In this document: in pieces, positions 10,245 to 18,598 of the stretch
Numbering within the stretch: position 1 is the first letter of the stretch
Layout of the letters: the number at the start of each line of letters is the position of its first letter
Assembly (NCBI GenBank): GCA_048270425.1
Contig: JBLWSY010000008.1
Span: 62,001 to 126,000, forward strand
From: Oceanospirillum sp048270425
GTDB lineage: Bacteria; Pseudomonadota; Gammaproteobacteria; Pseudomonadales; Halomonadaceae
Length of the DNA: 64,000 bases
Direction of reading: 5' to 3'
Translations under genes and position numbers: made by a program
The notes under the pieces: generated by a model
What the model was told of the DNA's origin: nothing
Databases searched by the model: none
Seen by the model: the letters and a program-made list of their open reading frames with translations, nothing else

Positions 10245-10747
10245 TGTTTACGGTAAGAGAATCCCGTTTTCTACCCATGCCGTTCCATAGCCTCCTGCTA
10301 TTCGCAGTTTGGCTACTACTGAACAACACTCTGGCGTTTGGTCATGTTCTGTTAGCGCTCTTCTTCGGCTGGTCAATTCCAAAGTTGGTTTCCATGCTCA
10401 AACATGGCCATCCAACCATCAAAAAGCCCTGGCTGACTGTGCGCTACTTCTTCCTTGTGATGAAAGACATTATCACAGCGAATATCGAGGTCGCAGTGAT
10501 GGTGCTGGGGCCTCTGAAGAAGCTTCAGCCGGGATTTGTGGCGATTCCATTGGATATCACCTCAGATTTAGGCGTCACCCTGCTGGCAAGCACCATCTCC
10601 CTGACACCGGGTACGGTCAGTGCTGAGATCTCTGAAGATCGCAAATGGCTTTATGTACATGCGCTGCATATGGACAATCCCCAAGAGCTGATCGATCAGG
10701 CGAAGAAGCGTTACGAGGCACCGCTTAAGGAGATTCTGGGATGTTAA
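10244..10747 (+). CDS. mrpE: Mrp antiporter subunit E
   Basis: A 167-residue membrane protein with two or three N-terminal helices and a cytoplasmic C-terminal region, the accessory subunit E of Mrp. The family stretch LLASTISLTPGTVSAEI is present, followed by LYVHALHMDNP. The stop overlaps the start of mrpF by seven bases. Confidence 0.93.
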   Translation: MFTVRESRFLPMPFHSLLLFAVWLLLNNTLAFGHVLLALFFGWSIPKLVSMLKHGHPTIKKPWLTVRYFFLVMKDIITANIEVAVMVLGPLKKLQPGFVAIPLDITSDLGVTLLASTISLTPGTVSAEISEDRKWLYVHALHMDNPQELIDQAKKRYEAPLKEILGC

Positions 10748-11010
10748 GTTGGGCTATTAATATTACAGCCGCGATGATTTGTATCGCTCTGATTCTCAAT
10801 CTTTGGCGTATGGTTCAGGGACCGAGTATCCAGGATCGCATTCTGGCGCTTGATACCATGTGCATTAACAGCATTGCGCTGATTATCCTGTATGGCATCA
10901 ACATGGGTACCGGACTCTATTTTGAAGCAGCACTACTGATCGCCATGATGGGTTTTGTGAGCACCTCAGCACTGTGCAAATACCTGCTTCGTGGCGACCT
11001 GATCGAGTAA
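10741..11010 (+). CDS. mrpF: Mrp antiporter subunit F
   Basis: An 89-residue protein with three membrane helices. The MrpF signature GPSIQDRILALDTMCIN is clear. It begins inside the end of mrpE and is followed by a 64-bp spacer with a hairpin before mrpG. Confidence 0.93.
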   Translation: MLSWAINITAAMICIALILNLWRMVQGPSIQDRILALDTMCINSIALIILYGINMGTGLYFEAALLIAMMGFVSTSALCKYLLRGDLIE

Positions 11011-11034
11011 CCGAGATCAGCCTCATAGTACATA

Positions 11035-11055
11035 AGCAGGAGCCCGGCTCCTGCT
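11035..11055 (+). other. Intercistronic hairpin between mrpF and mrpG
   Basis: AGCAGGAGCC and GGCTCCTGCT form a nearly continuous stem around a central C, with no T-run after it. This is the only real gap in the mrp operon. It may stabilise or process the mRNA to set MrpG levels; no function can be read from sequence. Confidence 0.5.
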
Positions 11056-11074
11056 CAAAATATTAAGGTGAAAT

Positions 11075-11473
11075 ATGGAAACTTGGCTGGAGGGTGTTGT
11101 CGCCCTCATTCTAGTATTCGGAGGCGCTTTCCTGCTGATCGGCTCTATCGGTCTGGTTCGACTCCCCGATATCTATACCCGTCTGCACGGTCCGACCAAA
11201 GCAACGACACTAGGCATTGCAGGACTTCTGCTGTCGTCCTCAGTTGTGTCCAGCATACATCAGGGATCAATCTCAGTTCATGAGTGGCTGATCACCCTTT
11301 TTTTGCTGATCACGGCACCTGTATCTGCCAATATGATTGCAAAAACAGCTATGCACCACGACCTGCCGACCTGGAAACGCACTCAGGGGCAAGAGCTTAT
11401 TGAGCCTGCCAGTCGCCAGGCTCCCCCTGATGACCTCAAAAATACTGAAGAGCGTGATACAAAACTGCCATAA
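11075..11473 (+). CDS. mrpG: Mrp antiporter subunit G
   Basis: A 132-residue protein with three membrane helices. The MrpG signature GSIGLVRLPDIYTRLHGPTK is present. The C-terminal ~35 residues are polar and probably cytoplasmic. It is preceded by TTAAGGTGAAAT and is the last gene of the operon, with a strong terminator 80 bp further on. Confidence 0.93.
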   Translation: METWLEGVVALILVFGGAFLLIGSIGLVRLPDIYTRLHGPTKATTLGIAGLLLSSSVVSSIHQGSISVHEWLITLFLLITAPVSANMIAKTAMHHDLPTWKRTQGQELIEPASRQAPPDDLKNTEERDTKLP

Positions 11474-11797
11474 TGCCCCCCTATCCGTTTTCAGTGTCTT
11501 GCCAGACGTCTTGCTATTCTGACTTTTTTATCAGAGAGCAATACACTGGCTCAAATAACCCCGATAGCCCTGCGCTTTCGGGGTTATTTTTTATCTGTTT
11601 TAAACGCGACCGTAGACCTCATCCTCCGATTAGGGCAAAATCATTTTCATACACACGTTTGAAACAATAATTTGTTTGGCGTTCTTATGGATTAACAGCG
11701 GGATATTGCCGCCCTTCGGATCTCTGACATATAAGAAAATATCCTGAGATTAATTCCGGAGCATATGTTGTGCTGACAGATACAGGTGAAACTAAAA
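11474..11797. other. Non-coding stretch between mrpG and the FabH-like gene
   Basis: Holds the mrp terminator (11553-11592) and, after it, about 200 bp of AT-rich sequence that presumably contains the promoter of the next gene. No clear -35/-10 pair or operator was recognised. A 65-aa frame across the terminator is not credible. Confidence 0.6.
11553..11592 (+). terminator. Terminator of the mrp operon
   Basis: AAATAACCCCGA pairs with TCGGGGTTATTT, followed by a T-rich tail; a classical intrinsic terminator. Confidence 0.88.
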
Positions 11798-12922
11798 ATG
11801 CAAAGAAATGTTGTGATCAGCGGTGCTGGTCTGTGGAATCCGGAAAACAGCATCAGTAACGAAGAGCTGGTTGAAAGTTACAACGCCTATGCAGCGCTAT
11901 ACAACGAGCGCCATGCATCGGAAATTGAGACTGGTGAACTGACAGCGAAGCCTTTTTCCAGTGCGGAATTTATCGAGAAAGCCTCTGGCATCAAATCCCG
12001 CTACGCATTTGTTAAAGAGGGCATTCTGGACCCTGAGCGAATGCGTCCGGTTCTGGAAGAGCGTTCTGATGAAGCGTTGTCCCATCAGGCAGAAATGGCG
12101 GTCAACGCTGCAAAAATCGCCCTGAAAGAAGCGAACAAAACAGCAGATCAGATTGATGCTGTTATCGTGTCATGTGCTTATACCCAGCGCTCCTACCCCG
12201 CAATCGCCATTGAAGTACAGCACGCACTGGGCATTGAAGGCTTTGGCTTTGACATGCTGGTAGCCTGCTCTGCGGCAACGTTTGCTCTGCATCGCGCCTA
12301 TGAGATGGTTGCCGCAGGTACAGCAAAAGCGGTGCTGGTAATCAACCCAGAACTGACCTCGCCTCAGGTGAACTATATGGATCGCGATAGCCACTTTATC
12401 TTTGGCGATGTGGCCACAGCGACCCTTCTGGAGCAGGAAAGCACCTGCAACTCAGAACACGCTTATCGTATTCTCGGCGTTAAGGCACAGACCAGCTACT
12501 CCAACAATATCCGCTCAAACTTCGGTTATCTGTCACGGGTTACGGATGTTGATCCATACTCCGCTGACAAGCTGTTCCACCAGAACGGCCGTAAAGTGTT
12601 TAAAGAAGTTTGCCCTATGGCAGCTCAGCACATCACCGATCATGTGGCGGCTACGGGTAACGATAACAGCGATATCCGCCGGTGGTGGCTTCATCAGGCC
12701 AACATCAATATGAACACCCTGATCGGTAAGAAACTGATGGGGCGTGATCCATCTGCAGATGAAGCGCCTATCGTACTGGATGAATACGCTAATACAGCGT
12801 CTGCAGGGTCTCTGATCGCCTTTAACAAATACCACAAAGATCTGGTGAAAGGCGATAAAGGAGTAATTTGTTCCTTTGGCGCCGGCTATTCTATTGGTAG
12901 CCTGGTACTTGAAAAACTCTAA
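11798..12922 (+). CDS. FabH-like beta-ketoacyl-ACP synthase III
   Basis: Thiolase-fold condensing enzyme of 374 residues, expected to condense an acyl-CoA with malonyl-ACP in fatty-acid synthesis. Visible active-site positions: Cys157 in VACSAATFALH, His299 in WWLHQANIN and Asn332 in YANTASAGS. It is longer than classical FabH (about 317 aa) because of an insert near the N-terminus, and resembles the long KAS III subgroup typified by Pseudomonas PA3286, which has been linked to feeding medium-chain acyl-CoA into lipid synthesis; that link is from memory. The start is ATG 11798, with GGTGA eight bases upstream; an in-frame GTG at 11786 would overlap that site. It is monocistronic, with a strong terminator downstream. 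Confidence 0.85.
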   Translation: MQRNVVISGAGLWNPENSISNEELVESYNAYAALYNERHASEIETGELTAKPFSSAEFIEKASGIKSRYAFVKEGILDPERMRPVLEERSDEALSHQAEMAVNAAKIALKEANKTADQIDAVIVSCAYTQRSYPAIAIEVQHALGIEGFGFDMLVACSAATFALHRAYEMVAAGTAKAVLVINPELTSPQVNYMDRDSHFIFGDVATATLLEQESTCNSEHAYRILGVKAQTSYSNNIRSNFGYLSRVTDVDPYSADKLFHQNGRKVFKEVCPMAAQHITDHVAATGNDNSDIRRWWLHQANINMNTLIGKKLMGRDPSADEAPIVLDEYANTASAGSLIAFNKYHKDLVKGDKGVICSFGAGYSIGSLVLEKL

Positions 12923-12935
12923 CAACCTAAACCTA

Positions 12936-12966
12936 TAAAAAAACCGCCAGCTGGCGGTTTTTTTGT
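12936..12966. terminator. Bidirectional terminator between the FabH-like gene and the membrane cassette
   Basis: Runs of A and T flank ACCGCCAG and CTGGCGGT, giving a perfect hairpin usable from both strands; the two flanking genes are convergent. Confidence 0.88.
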
Positions 12967-12981
12967 TGCGGGCAATAAATA

Positions 12982-13308
12982 TCAGCCAGCACGGGATTGG
13001 TGCTTTTCAAAATTTGTTACCAGCTTGTAGAAGCCAAAAATAATCATCAGGATACCAGCCGCAGCAAATCCATTGACAACCTGATCAACAAACTCATTGA
13101 TACCTATGCCTGAACTTTCTTTGTAGATAAAAGGCAGAACCAAAACCGTTAAAAAAAATGGCTCACAATAAACAAATAAGCCTATGGCTGATACGCTAAC
13201 CCAAAAGTTCTTTAGGAATAACAGTAAGAGCACCCCAAGCAGCATAAAATAAAAGAAAGGGTCTTCAATCATGCTCTTCATGATTTCCAGGACACTATAC
13301 TCTGACAT
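12982..13308 (-). CDS. Unknown small membrane protein, cassette copy 1, gene B
   Basis: A 108-residue protein not recognised as any named family. It has about three membrane helices and a short polar C-terminus (KHQSRAG). It has exactly the same length as the gene at 14045-14371 and clearly matches it: both have K-N-F-W-[VI]-S-[VL]-S-A-[IV]-G-L-F, then L-P-x-x-Y-K-E, and end with N-G-F-x-A-A-G-I-L...F-G-F-Y-K-L-V. The start overlaps the stop of the upstream gene (TAATG) behind a G-rich ribosome-binding site, so the pair is co-translated. Confidence 0.8.
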   Translation of the reverse strand: MSEYSVLEIMKSMIEDPFFYFMLLGVLLLLFLKNFWVSVSAIGLFVYCEPFFLTVLVLPFIYKESSGIGINEFVDQVVNGFAAAGILMIIFGFYKLVTNFEKHQSRAG

Positions 13309-13820
13309 TATTCCCCCCTCCCATAGCTACGGCTTTTATCATTACTTAAACCGGTATCTGCACGTTCCGACCGAATACGATCAGCCAGACTATTGTGGCC
13401 GGATTCCGCCTTAGCACGCTGAGTTCTTATACGGTGTGCCAGATCATGGTTACGCTGAAACTCCGGTGGCAAGTTAGACGCTGAGGTGGCGGCAACGGAG
13501 GGATTGCGAGCCTTCTGCCTAATCCTGATGCGATAGGCTTGCCCCGAAATTGCGTACCAACAAAGGATGATTCCTATATAGCGGGTATATCCTATAATAC
13601 CTTCTAAATACCTTAATCCATAATCGTACATCAGCACGTCAGAATCATACACAAAGGTATAGTAATAATAATCCACGTCCAAAATAAGAAGGCCAAAAAA
13701 CAGAATCTTCCCGCTTCCGCTTTTCAGCCAAAACAATAGCAGGAAGGCTGCAATCAGTAAGGCAAATACCACGGGGTCATTGGCAAGAAGGCTAATCGCG
13801 TCGCTTCGGGCTCCATCCAT
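13308..13820 (-). CDS. Unknown membrane protein, cassette copy 1, gene A
   Basis: 170 residues: two hydrophobic segments near the N-terminus (after LLANDPVVFALLIAAF), a third at about 75-95, then a polar arginine-rich tail of about 70 residues. It is a paralogue of the gene at 14374-14856: both share L-A-N-D-P at the N-terminus, Y-[TR]-Y-I-G-like residues in the middle segment and S-x-L-P-P-[EQ]-F-Q-R in the tail. The start has AAGGA eight bases upstream. Function unknown. Confidence 0.78.
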   Translation of the reverse strand: MDGARSDAISLLANDPVVFALLIAAFLLLFWLKSGSGKILFFGLLILDVDYYYYTFVYDSDVLMYDYGLRYLEGIIGYTRYIGIILCWYAISGQAYRIRIRQKARNPSVAATSASNLPPEFQRNHDLAHRIRTQRAKAESGHNSLADRIRSERADTGLSNDKSRSYGRGE

Positions 13821-13995
13821 AAGAAAGATCCTTTTGATGTATTTAATAGGCTAACCAATAAGATTAGCGAAAGACCATTTAAGAGCAAATAATCAGGCAT
13901 GTCCAATAGCGACTTTTTTCAAACAGACACACGGATAAAATACGACAAAAATAATCAAAAGCATGTTTTTGAACAAACTGAGGGGTTTTAAATCT

Positions 13996-14022
13996 AAAAA
14001 ACCGCCCATTAGGCGGTTTTTA
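13996..14022 (-). terminator. Terminator after cassette copy 2
   Basis: AAAAACCGCC and GGCGGTTTTT form the stem around CATTA, with a T-run on the minus strand. It ends the upstream copy, so each cassette has its own terminator, and the two hairpins share the ACCGCC/GGCGGT core. Confidence 0.82.
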
Positions 14023-14044
14023 AAATCCGATCCCGTCGCAAGAA

Positions 14045-14371
14045 TCATCCATCACGATTCTGACGGCTTTCATAGTCATTAACCAACTTATAAAAGCCAA
14101 ACGCAACAATCAGAATCCCTGCCGCAATGAAGCCGTTTGACAGATGGTTAACCAGCGCATCTTTCGTCATCAGTGAATCCTCTTTATACACCACCGGCAG
14201 AGTCAAAACTGCCATAAAGTAAGGGTTGAAACAAAAAAACAACCCTACTGCCGACAAACTGATCCAAAAGTTTTTCTGCATAAAAAGCAGCAGCATAACA
14301 ACCGCAATTAGATAAAAAGCAGGGTTGTCTAACATCTCTGACAAAAACAATTCAACGTAATATCCGGACAT
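14045..14371 (-). CDS. Unknown small membrane protein, cassette copy 2, gene B
   Basis: 108 residues, paralogous to the 12982-13308 product over its whole length, with about three membrane helices and a polar C-terminus (ESRQNRDG). ATG 14371 is chosen because GGAGG lies eight bases upstream; the longer frame from a TTG at 14386 would overlap that site and break the equal length of the two copies. It starts two bases after the stop of gene A. Function unknown. Confidence 0.8.
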   Translation of the reverse strand: MSGYYVELFLSEMLDNPAFYLIAVVMLLLFMQKNFWISLSAVGLFFCFNPYFMAVLTLPVVYKEDSLMTKDALVNHLSNGFIAAGILIVAFGFYKLVNDYESRQNRDG

Positions 14372-14373
14372 AA

Positions 14374-14856
14374 TTAATTCCTCCAATCACGGTGATCAGA
14401 GTCATCGGCTCTGTTCGTTGAGAATCTTTCCGTACTCTCTCTCATCGGACGGCTACCGGCCGAACGTCTATCAAAGTGGTCGCGGTGACGTTGAAACTGT
14501 GGCGGTAAACCTGAGGCAAGAGAAGCAGAAACGGGCTTACGGGCACTCATTTTTGCCCTAAGAGTGGAAGCCTGACTGAGGAAGGCGTAGCCACATACTA
14601 CAGCCCCAATGTAACGAAGAAAATCAATCACGCTCAGGAAACTTAGCAGATCATATTCGAAGATCAGATCACCGGAGGCGAAAACGGCAATAAAGAAAAA
14701 GTGCGGTGCTGCAATCAGGCATAAGCCAATAAAAAGTGTTCTCCCCTTTTCACTTTTCAGTCGAAATAGTAGCAGATAGCCCACAATCAAAAGTGCATAA
14801 ACTGAAGGATCATTGGCAAGGGTATTGATCAATGCCTCACCTAAACGATTATCCAT
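14374..14856 (-). CDS. Unknown membrane protein, cassette copy 2, gene A
   Basis: 160 residues, beginning MDNRLGEALINTLANDP. ATG 14856 is chosen because AAGGA lies seven bases upstream, matching the site of copy 1; the longer frame adds 22 polar residues and has no visible site. It has three hydrophobic segments followed by a polar, Arg/Asp-rich tail with SGLPPQFQRHRD. It pairs with the small membrane protein downstream. No named family recognised. Confidence 0.78.
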   Translation of the reverse strand: MDNRLGEALINTLANDPSVYALLIVGYLLLFRLKSEKGRTLFIGLCLIAAPHFFFIAVFASGDLIFEYDLLSFLSVIDFLRYIGAVVCGYAFLSQASTLRAKMSARKPVSASLASGLPPQFQRHRDHFDRRSAGSRPMRESTERFSTNRADDSDHRDWRN

Positions 14857-15230
14857 AAATTTTCCTTTGTTATTCACCCTTTTAGAGCGGCTATTTAAGA
14901 ACAAACAGCTGAATCTGTCCAAAAATTAAGTTTTCGCAGAATTAATTATTTCCTCAATATCTCAGGGCAGCTGGCTCATCCAGAGAACTGGTTCACAAGC
15001 TTAAAACCACTTACAAATTGACACATTAAGCCAAAAGCTATCCTGCCATACACGACAAAACCGAAAAAACCTCCTGTAGCCCTTTTAAAATGTACTTTAT
15101 AAGCGGAATACAAATTATCCATCCAAAAACATGCCTGTAAAAACAGCAAGTTAGCCTACAGTAGAGCGATTGCACCATACCTGCATTTCTTTTAAATTCG
15201 GCACAACTTGAATTTCCAGGACTCCCCACA
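14857..15230. other. Divergent intergenic region between the membrane cassettes and the large unknown operon
   Basis: 374 bp without a credible gene. It must hold promoters for both sides. TTGACA at 15018-15023 followed by TATCCT at 15039-15044 is a possible plus-strand promoter, but the 15-bp spacer is short. No operator repeats were recognised. Confidence 0.4.
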
Positions 15231-18200
15231 ATGAAGCAGTTTGATAAGGATATCCGTGTCGCGGTTAATCCTAGTGATGCGATAAGCCTCAGCGCAGCCC
15301 TGAATCAATATCAGACCCTCTTACAAAGTGAAGATGTGTTTCAGAAAGGCATTACCCGCCAGTTTAATATTGAGTTTGAACATATCGATGGTCGCCGCCT
15401 GCAGGTATCCGATGCCGGTGCCAAAAAAGAACTGCTGAGCCAGGCCTTCCGCCTGATCCGTCACGAAGGGCTGCCGGACAGGATTGATGCCGACAGCGAG
15501 ATCTACATCAGTGAACCCCTGCTGTTTGCCGCTGCCCTGAACCTGACAGAACAGCATCCCGCCCTGAAAGAAGAGCTGAAAAAAGAGCTGATCGCCACCG
15601 CAGAAGTGATCGTCGCCTACGCCCGCAAGCGTAACGACAGCAGCGATTTCTGGGTCGATGATATGTACGCCTTTGGCCTTGAAGCCCTGTATATGCTGGC
15701 TCTGGAATACCCGGAAACCCTGCCGCTGTTCACCAGCTTTGTGATCCCCTACTGGGATTACGAACACCTGAACAGCCTTGATGGCACGGTACTGCCGTTT
15801 CTGGAAAACGAAGGCTGGAGCGACAATCTGCTGCGCGCCTATCTCTGGTGTGACAACCCCATGTTCCGCAGCCGTCTTAATTTTAACGGCCAGGATGAAG
15901 AAGATTACGAGTCTCTGGCGGAGCACCTGCGTCATAACCCTGAACGCTACAGCCGCTTTAAGGTGTTACTGAAAGAACGTCTGCTTGAACGCCCACTGCT
16001 GGCCTATCACGATGACAGCTCTCTGGAAGAGCTGCACCCGGTACTCACTTTTTATCAGTCGCTGGACTTTAACTGGCCAGTGGACGTGGACCGCTATGAC
16101 GAGGACGAGTGGTACGACGCCGTTAATCAGCTGCCCTTTGGCGGCGATACGGGCAACACGCTGGAAGAGGAAGCACTGACTCTCTACCAGGCTGTCAAAA
16201 CAGAAGCCACACAGCCTTTGGTGGTGGTCGCCAATGCCCACCTGCAAAGCGATGAGGACGAGGATGGCGATGAGCTGCATGAACGACAGCTGCTTAGTCT
16301 GCTGGAGTTTATCGGCTCCCGACCCCAGGGCCAGCAGCTCAGAGCCTATATCGAGCATAACCTGCAAAAACCTGATCCGGCTGAGCTGTTAACCGGACTG
16401 GCCGCCCTGCCCTGCGATAACGAGGGTTATATCGGCGAGATCTACCACGAAGGTTTTCTGCTGAATTTTTCCGACTGGATGGAGCTGCCCTTTGAGATCC
16501 GCGAAGTTCAGGAGGGCTTTCACCTGTTCCTGAAAGAAATCCGGCACGAGTTTTTAAACCCCGGTGCTGAACTGCCCGCTCTGGAGCGTCTTTCTGCCGA
16601 CGAACGTCAGGAAGGTTTCCTGCGGCTTGCGGAAGTGTTCTGGCGCTTAATCGGCAAACCTGAGCTGTCACTGGAGCAGCGCCGGGATCTGAGCAATAAC
16701 TTCCGTTTTATCCGTGAAGAGGCCTTTGCCGAGCGTTTTGAGCAGCAACCGGCGGATGACAGCCAGCATATCGCTGAATTTACCCAGGAAGTGAGATACC
16801 TGACCGCCGATGAGATCCGGTTACAAAGACTGCAACAGCTGGATGAAACCGCACGCCAGCGTTTAAGCGTGCTGCAGCCGGACCTTTGGCCGGTGAATGC
16901 CGCCACGATCACCTACGCTGCCTGGTGCACCACCAACGTCAATCTGCCCGATGGCATCTGCGAAAAGATGGGTCAGTGGCTGAACCGTGAGCTGATGCCG
17001 TTTCTGTGCAAAGCACTGGCCGAGGAGTGTGAGACTGATACGGAGAATAAGGAATCCTACCGCCGTAAACGGGCACAGAAGCAACAAGAGCAGCTGCCCG
17101 AACCCTTATTAAGCTATCTGACCGTTAATGACGGCGAAAGCGTTGAGCAGAGCCTGGCCAACGGCCGACACCAGGCAATGACCGAACAGCTGAAAAAGAT
17201 ACTGATGATCGGCGGTGGCCGCGAAGGTTGCCGTTTTTCTGATCAGCAACCGTCTTACCACCTGCTCTGGGACCGTAACGGCTTCCAGTACGGCATTCTG
17301 GCGCTGTTTTACAGTCAGATCGGCGGATGGATGTTGAACCTACCGGCAGAAACCGCTCTGCTGAGCCAACGTCTCTGGTGTCTGCTGCTGGCAGTCGCTC
17401 CGCAGGCGGTGATTAAACAGGTGATCAAAACCTACAGCGACTACCCGCTTTATCACGCTATTAACGATGAAAGCCTCGAACATGAGGTTTACCGGCAGCT
17501 GGAGAAAACCGGTGCCGACAGCGCTGATCTGGAAGTATTTCAGCTGTTAAGTGACGCCCGGGTTGGCGGTTACCGTCCGGCGCACAGCCGTTTCTGGCAG
17601 CGTTATGTCGGCATGCTGGATCACTTTGCCGACATCGATCCGGACAGTAACTCCATGATGGAGGCCGCCGCCCGCAAGCAATACGCCGCCTTTATTACCG
17701 CCCTGCAAAGGCGCAGTGAAGCGGAGCGTATTCAGTTCTATCTCGACCTTAAAAGCCGTCATCAGGAAACAGGACTTGAGCACGCCCTCAACCTGCCCTG
17801 GGACGATATCGAACACAGCTTTGAACAGAGCCTGACCGGCTACCTGATGCTGCACAGCAAGGTGAGCAGCAACCTTGACTGGGAAGAAGAAGCGGCCGCC
17901 AAGCGCCAGCAGGGTCAGGAACTGACCACTCAGGTACTGGCGTATCTGAACGCCGAAGAAAAACCGGATCGCAAGGCGCTGCAGAAAACGCTGAAAGACA
18001 AACTGGAACAGCGCCTGAGTTCCTCCTCCGCCGGTGATAATGTCGCCGGTCCTCAGCCCTATATCTGGGCGTTGTTAGCAGACGAACAAAGTAACCGCCT
18101 GCTGGAGCTGATGCTGAACCACAGCGCCCGGGGCCTGAAGATGATCGAACAGCTGGAAAGCGCCTACGTGGCGGATCAGATCGCCAGCGGCAAGCTGCCG

Positions 18201-18596
18201 ATGACCGAGCGTCAGAGCCACGACATCATCGGCAATGGCCGCCACGCAGATTATGACGCCAGCCTCCAGCTGCGCCAGCAGGTCACCCTGTGGGCACTGG
18301 AACGTCTGGAAAATCTGGACGTGCCCAAAGCCAGTCTGATCGCCTTTGCCTACGATAACGGCGCACTGGACTACATCTCAGAACAGGCAAGTCAGGGGCC
18401 GCTGCCCAAGCTGGATAAGGTGGTCGGCAGCAAAGACCGTCAGCAGCTGGCCCAATGGCTGGCATCAACGGATGCGGTTAAACACGCACCGGGGCTGGAA
18501 AGCATGCAGAAAGACAGCTCCAAAGGCGTCAGCCTGATTGTTATCAGCGCGCTGGAAAAAATTAAACAACTGCTTCAGTCCGGAAAAGGAGAATAA
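15231..18596 (+). CDS. Unknown large helical protein, subunit 1 of a five-gene operon
   Basis: 1121 residues with no signal peptide or membrane helix, so probably cytoplasmic. No named family recognised. The translation looks mostly alpha-helical, rich in Leu, Glu and Gln, like a repeat scaffold. Around residues 130-215 there is a block with DFWVDD at 140-144, then Y-A-F-G-x-E-A-L, which resembles the C-terminal module of the fourth protein of this operon. A charged stretch (ENKESYRRKRAQKQQEQ) lies near 610 and another long helix near 880-930. The start has AGGA nine bases upstream. The next gene begins two bases after its stop. Codon use is strongly CTG-rich, like the other three large genes. 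Confidence 0.8.
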   Translation: MKQFDKDIRVAVNPSDAISLSAALNQYQTLLQSEDVFQKGITRQFNIEFEHIDGRRLQVSDAGAKKELLSQAFRLIRHEGLPDRIDADSEIYISEPLLFAAALNLTEQHPALKEELKKELIATAEVIVAYARKRNDSSDFWVDDMYAFGLEALYMLALEYPETLPLFTSFVIPYWDYEHLNSLDGTVLPFLENEGWSDNLLRAYLWCDNPMFRSRLNFNGQDEEDYESLAEHLRHNPERYSRFKVLLKERLLERPLLAYHDDSSLEELHPVLTFYQSLDFNWPVDVDRYDEDEWYDAVNQLPFGGDTGNTLEEEALTLYQAVKTEATQPLVVVANAHLQSDEDEDGDELHERQLLSLLEFIGSRPQGQQLRAYIEHNLQKPDPAELLTGLAALPCDNEGYIGEIYHEGFLLNFSDWMELPFEIREVQEGFHLFLKEIRHEFLNPGAELPALERLSADERQEGFLRLAEVFWRLIGKPELSLEQRRDLSNNFRFIREEAFAERFEQQPADDSQHIAEFTQEVRYLTADEIRLQRLQQLDETARQRLSVLQPDLWPVNAATITYAAWCTTNVNLPDGICEKMGQWLNRELMPFLCKALAEECETDTENKESYRRKRAQKQQEQLPEPLLSYLTVNDGESVEQSLANGRHQAMTEQLKKILMIGGGREGCRFSDQQPSYHLLWDRNGFQYGILALFYSQIGGWMLNLPAETALLSQRLWCLLLAVAPQAVIKQVIKTYSDYPLYHAINDESLEHEVYRQLEKTGADSADLEVFQLLSDARVGGYRPAHSRFWQRYVGMLDHFADIDPDSNSMMEAAARKQYAAFITALQRRSEAERIQFYLDLKSRHQETGLEHALNLPWDDIEHSFEQSLTGYLMLHSKVSSNLDWEEEAAAKRQQGQELTTQVLAYLNAEEKPDRKALQKTLKDKLEQRLSSSSAGDNVAGPQPYIWALLADEQSNRLLELMLNHSARGLKMIEQLESAYVADQIASGKLPMTERQSHDIIGNGRHADYDASLQLRQQVTLWALERLENLDVPKASLIAFAYDNGALDYISEQASQGPLPKLDKVVGSKDRQQLAQWLASTDAVKHAPGLESMQKDSSKGVSLIVISALEKIKQLLQSGKGE

Positions 18597-18598
18597 AA

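Noticed and set aside
11473..11670. A 65-codon frame starting at the mrpG stop
   Set aside because: It spans the mrp terminator and has no protein-like composition.
15018..15044. A sigma-70 promoter for the large unknown operon
   Set aside because: TTGACA is perfect, but the spacer to TATCCT is only 15 bp; mentioned as a possibility, not called.
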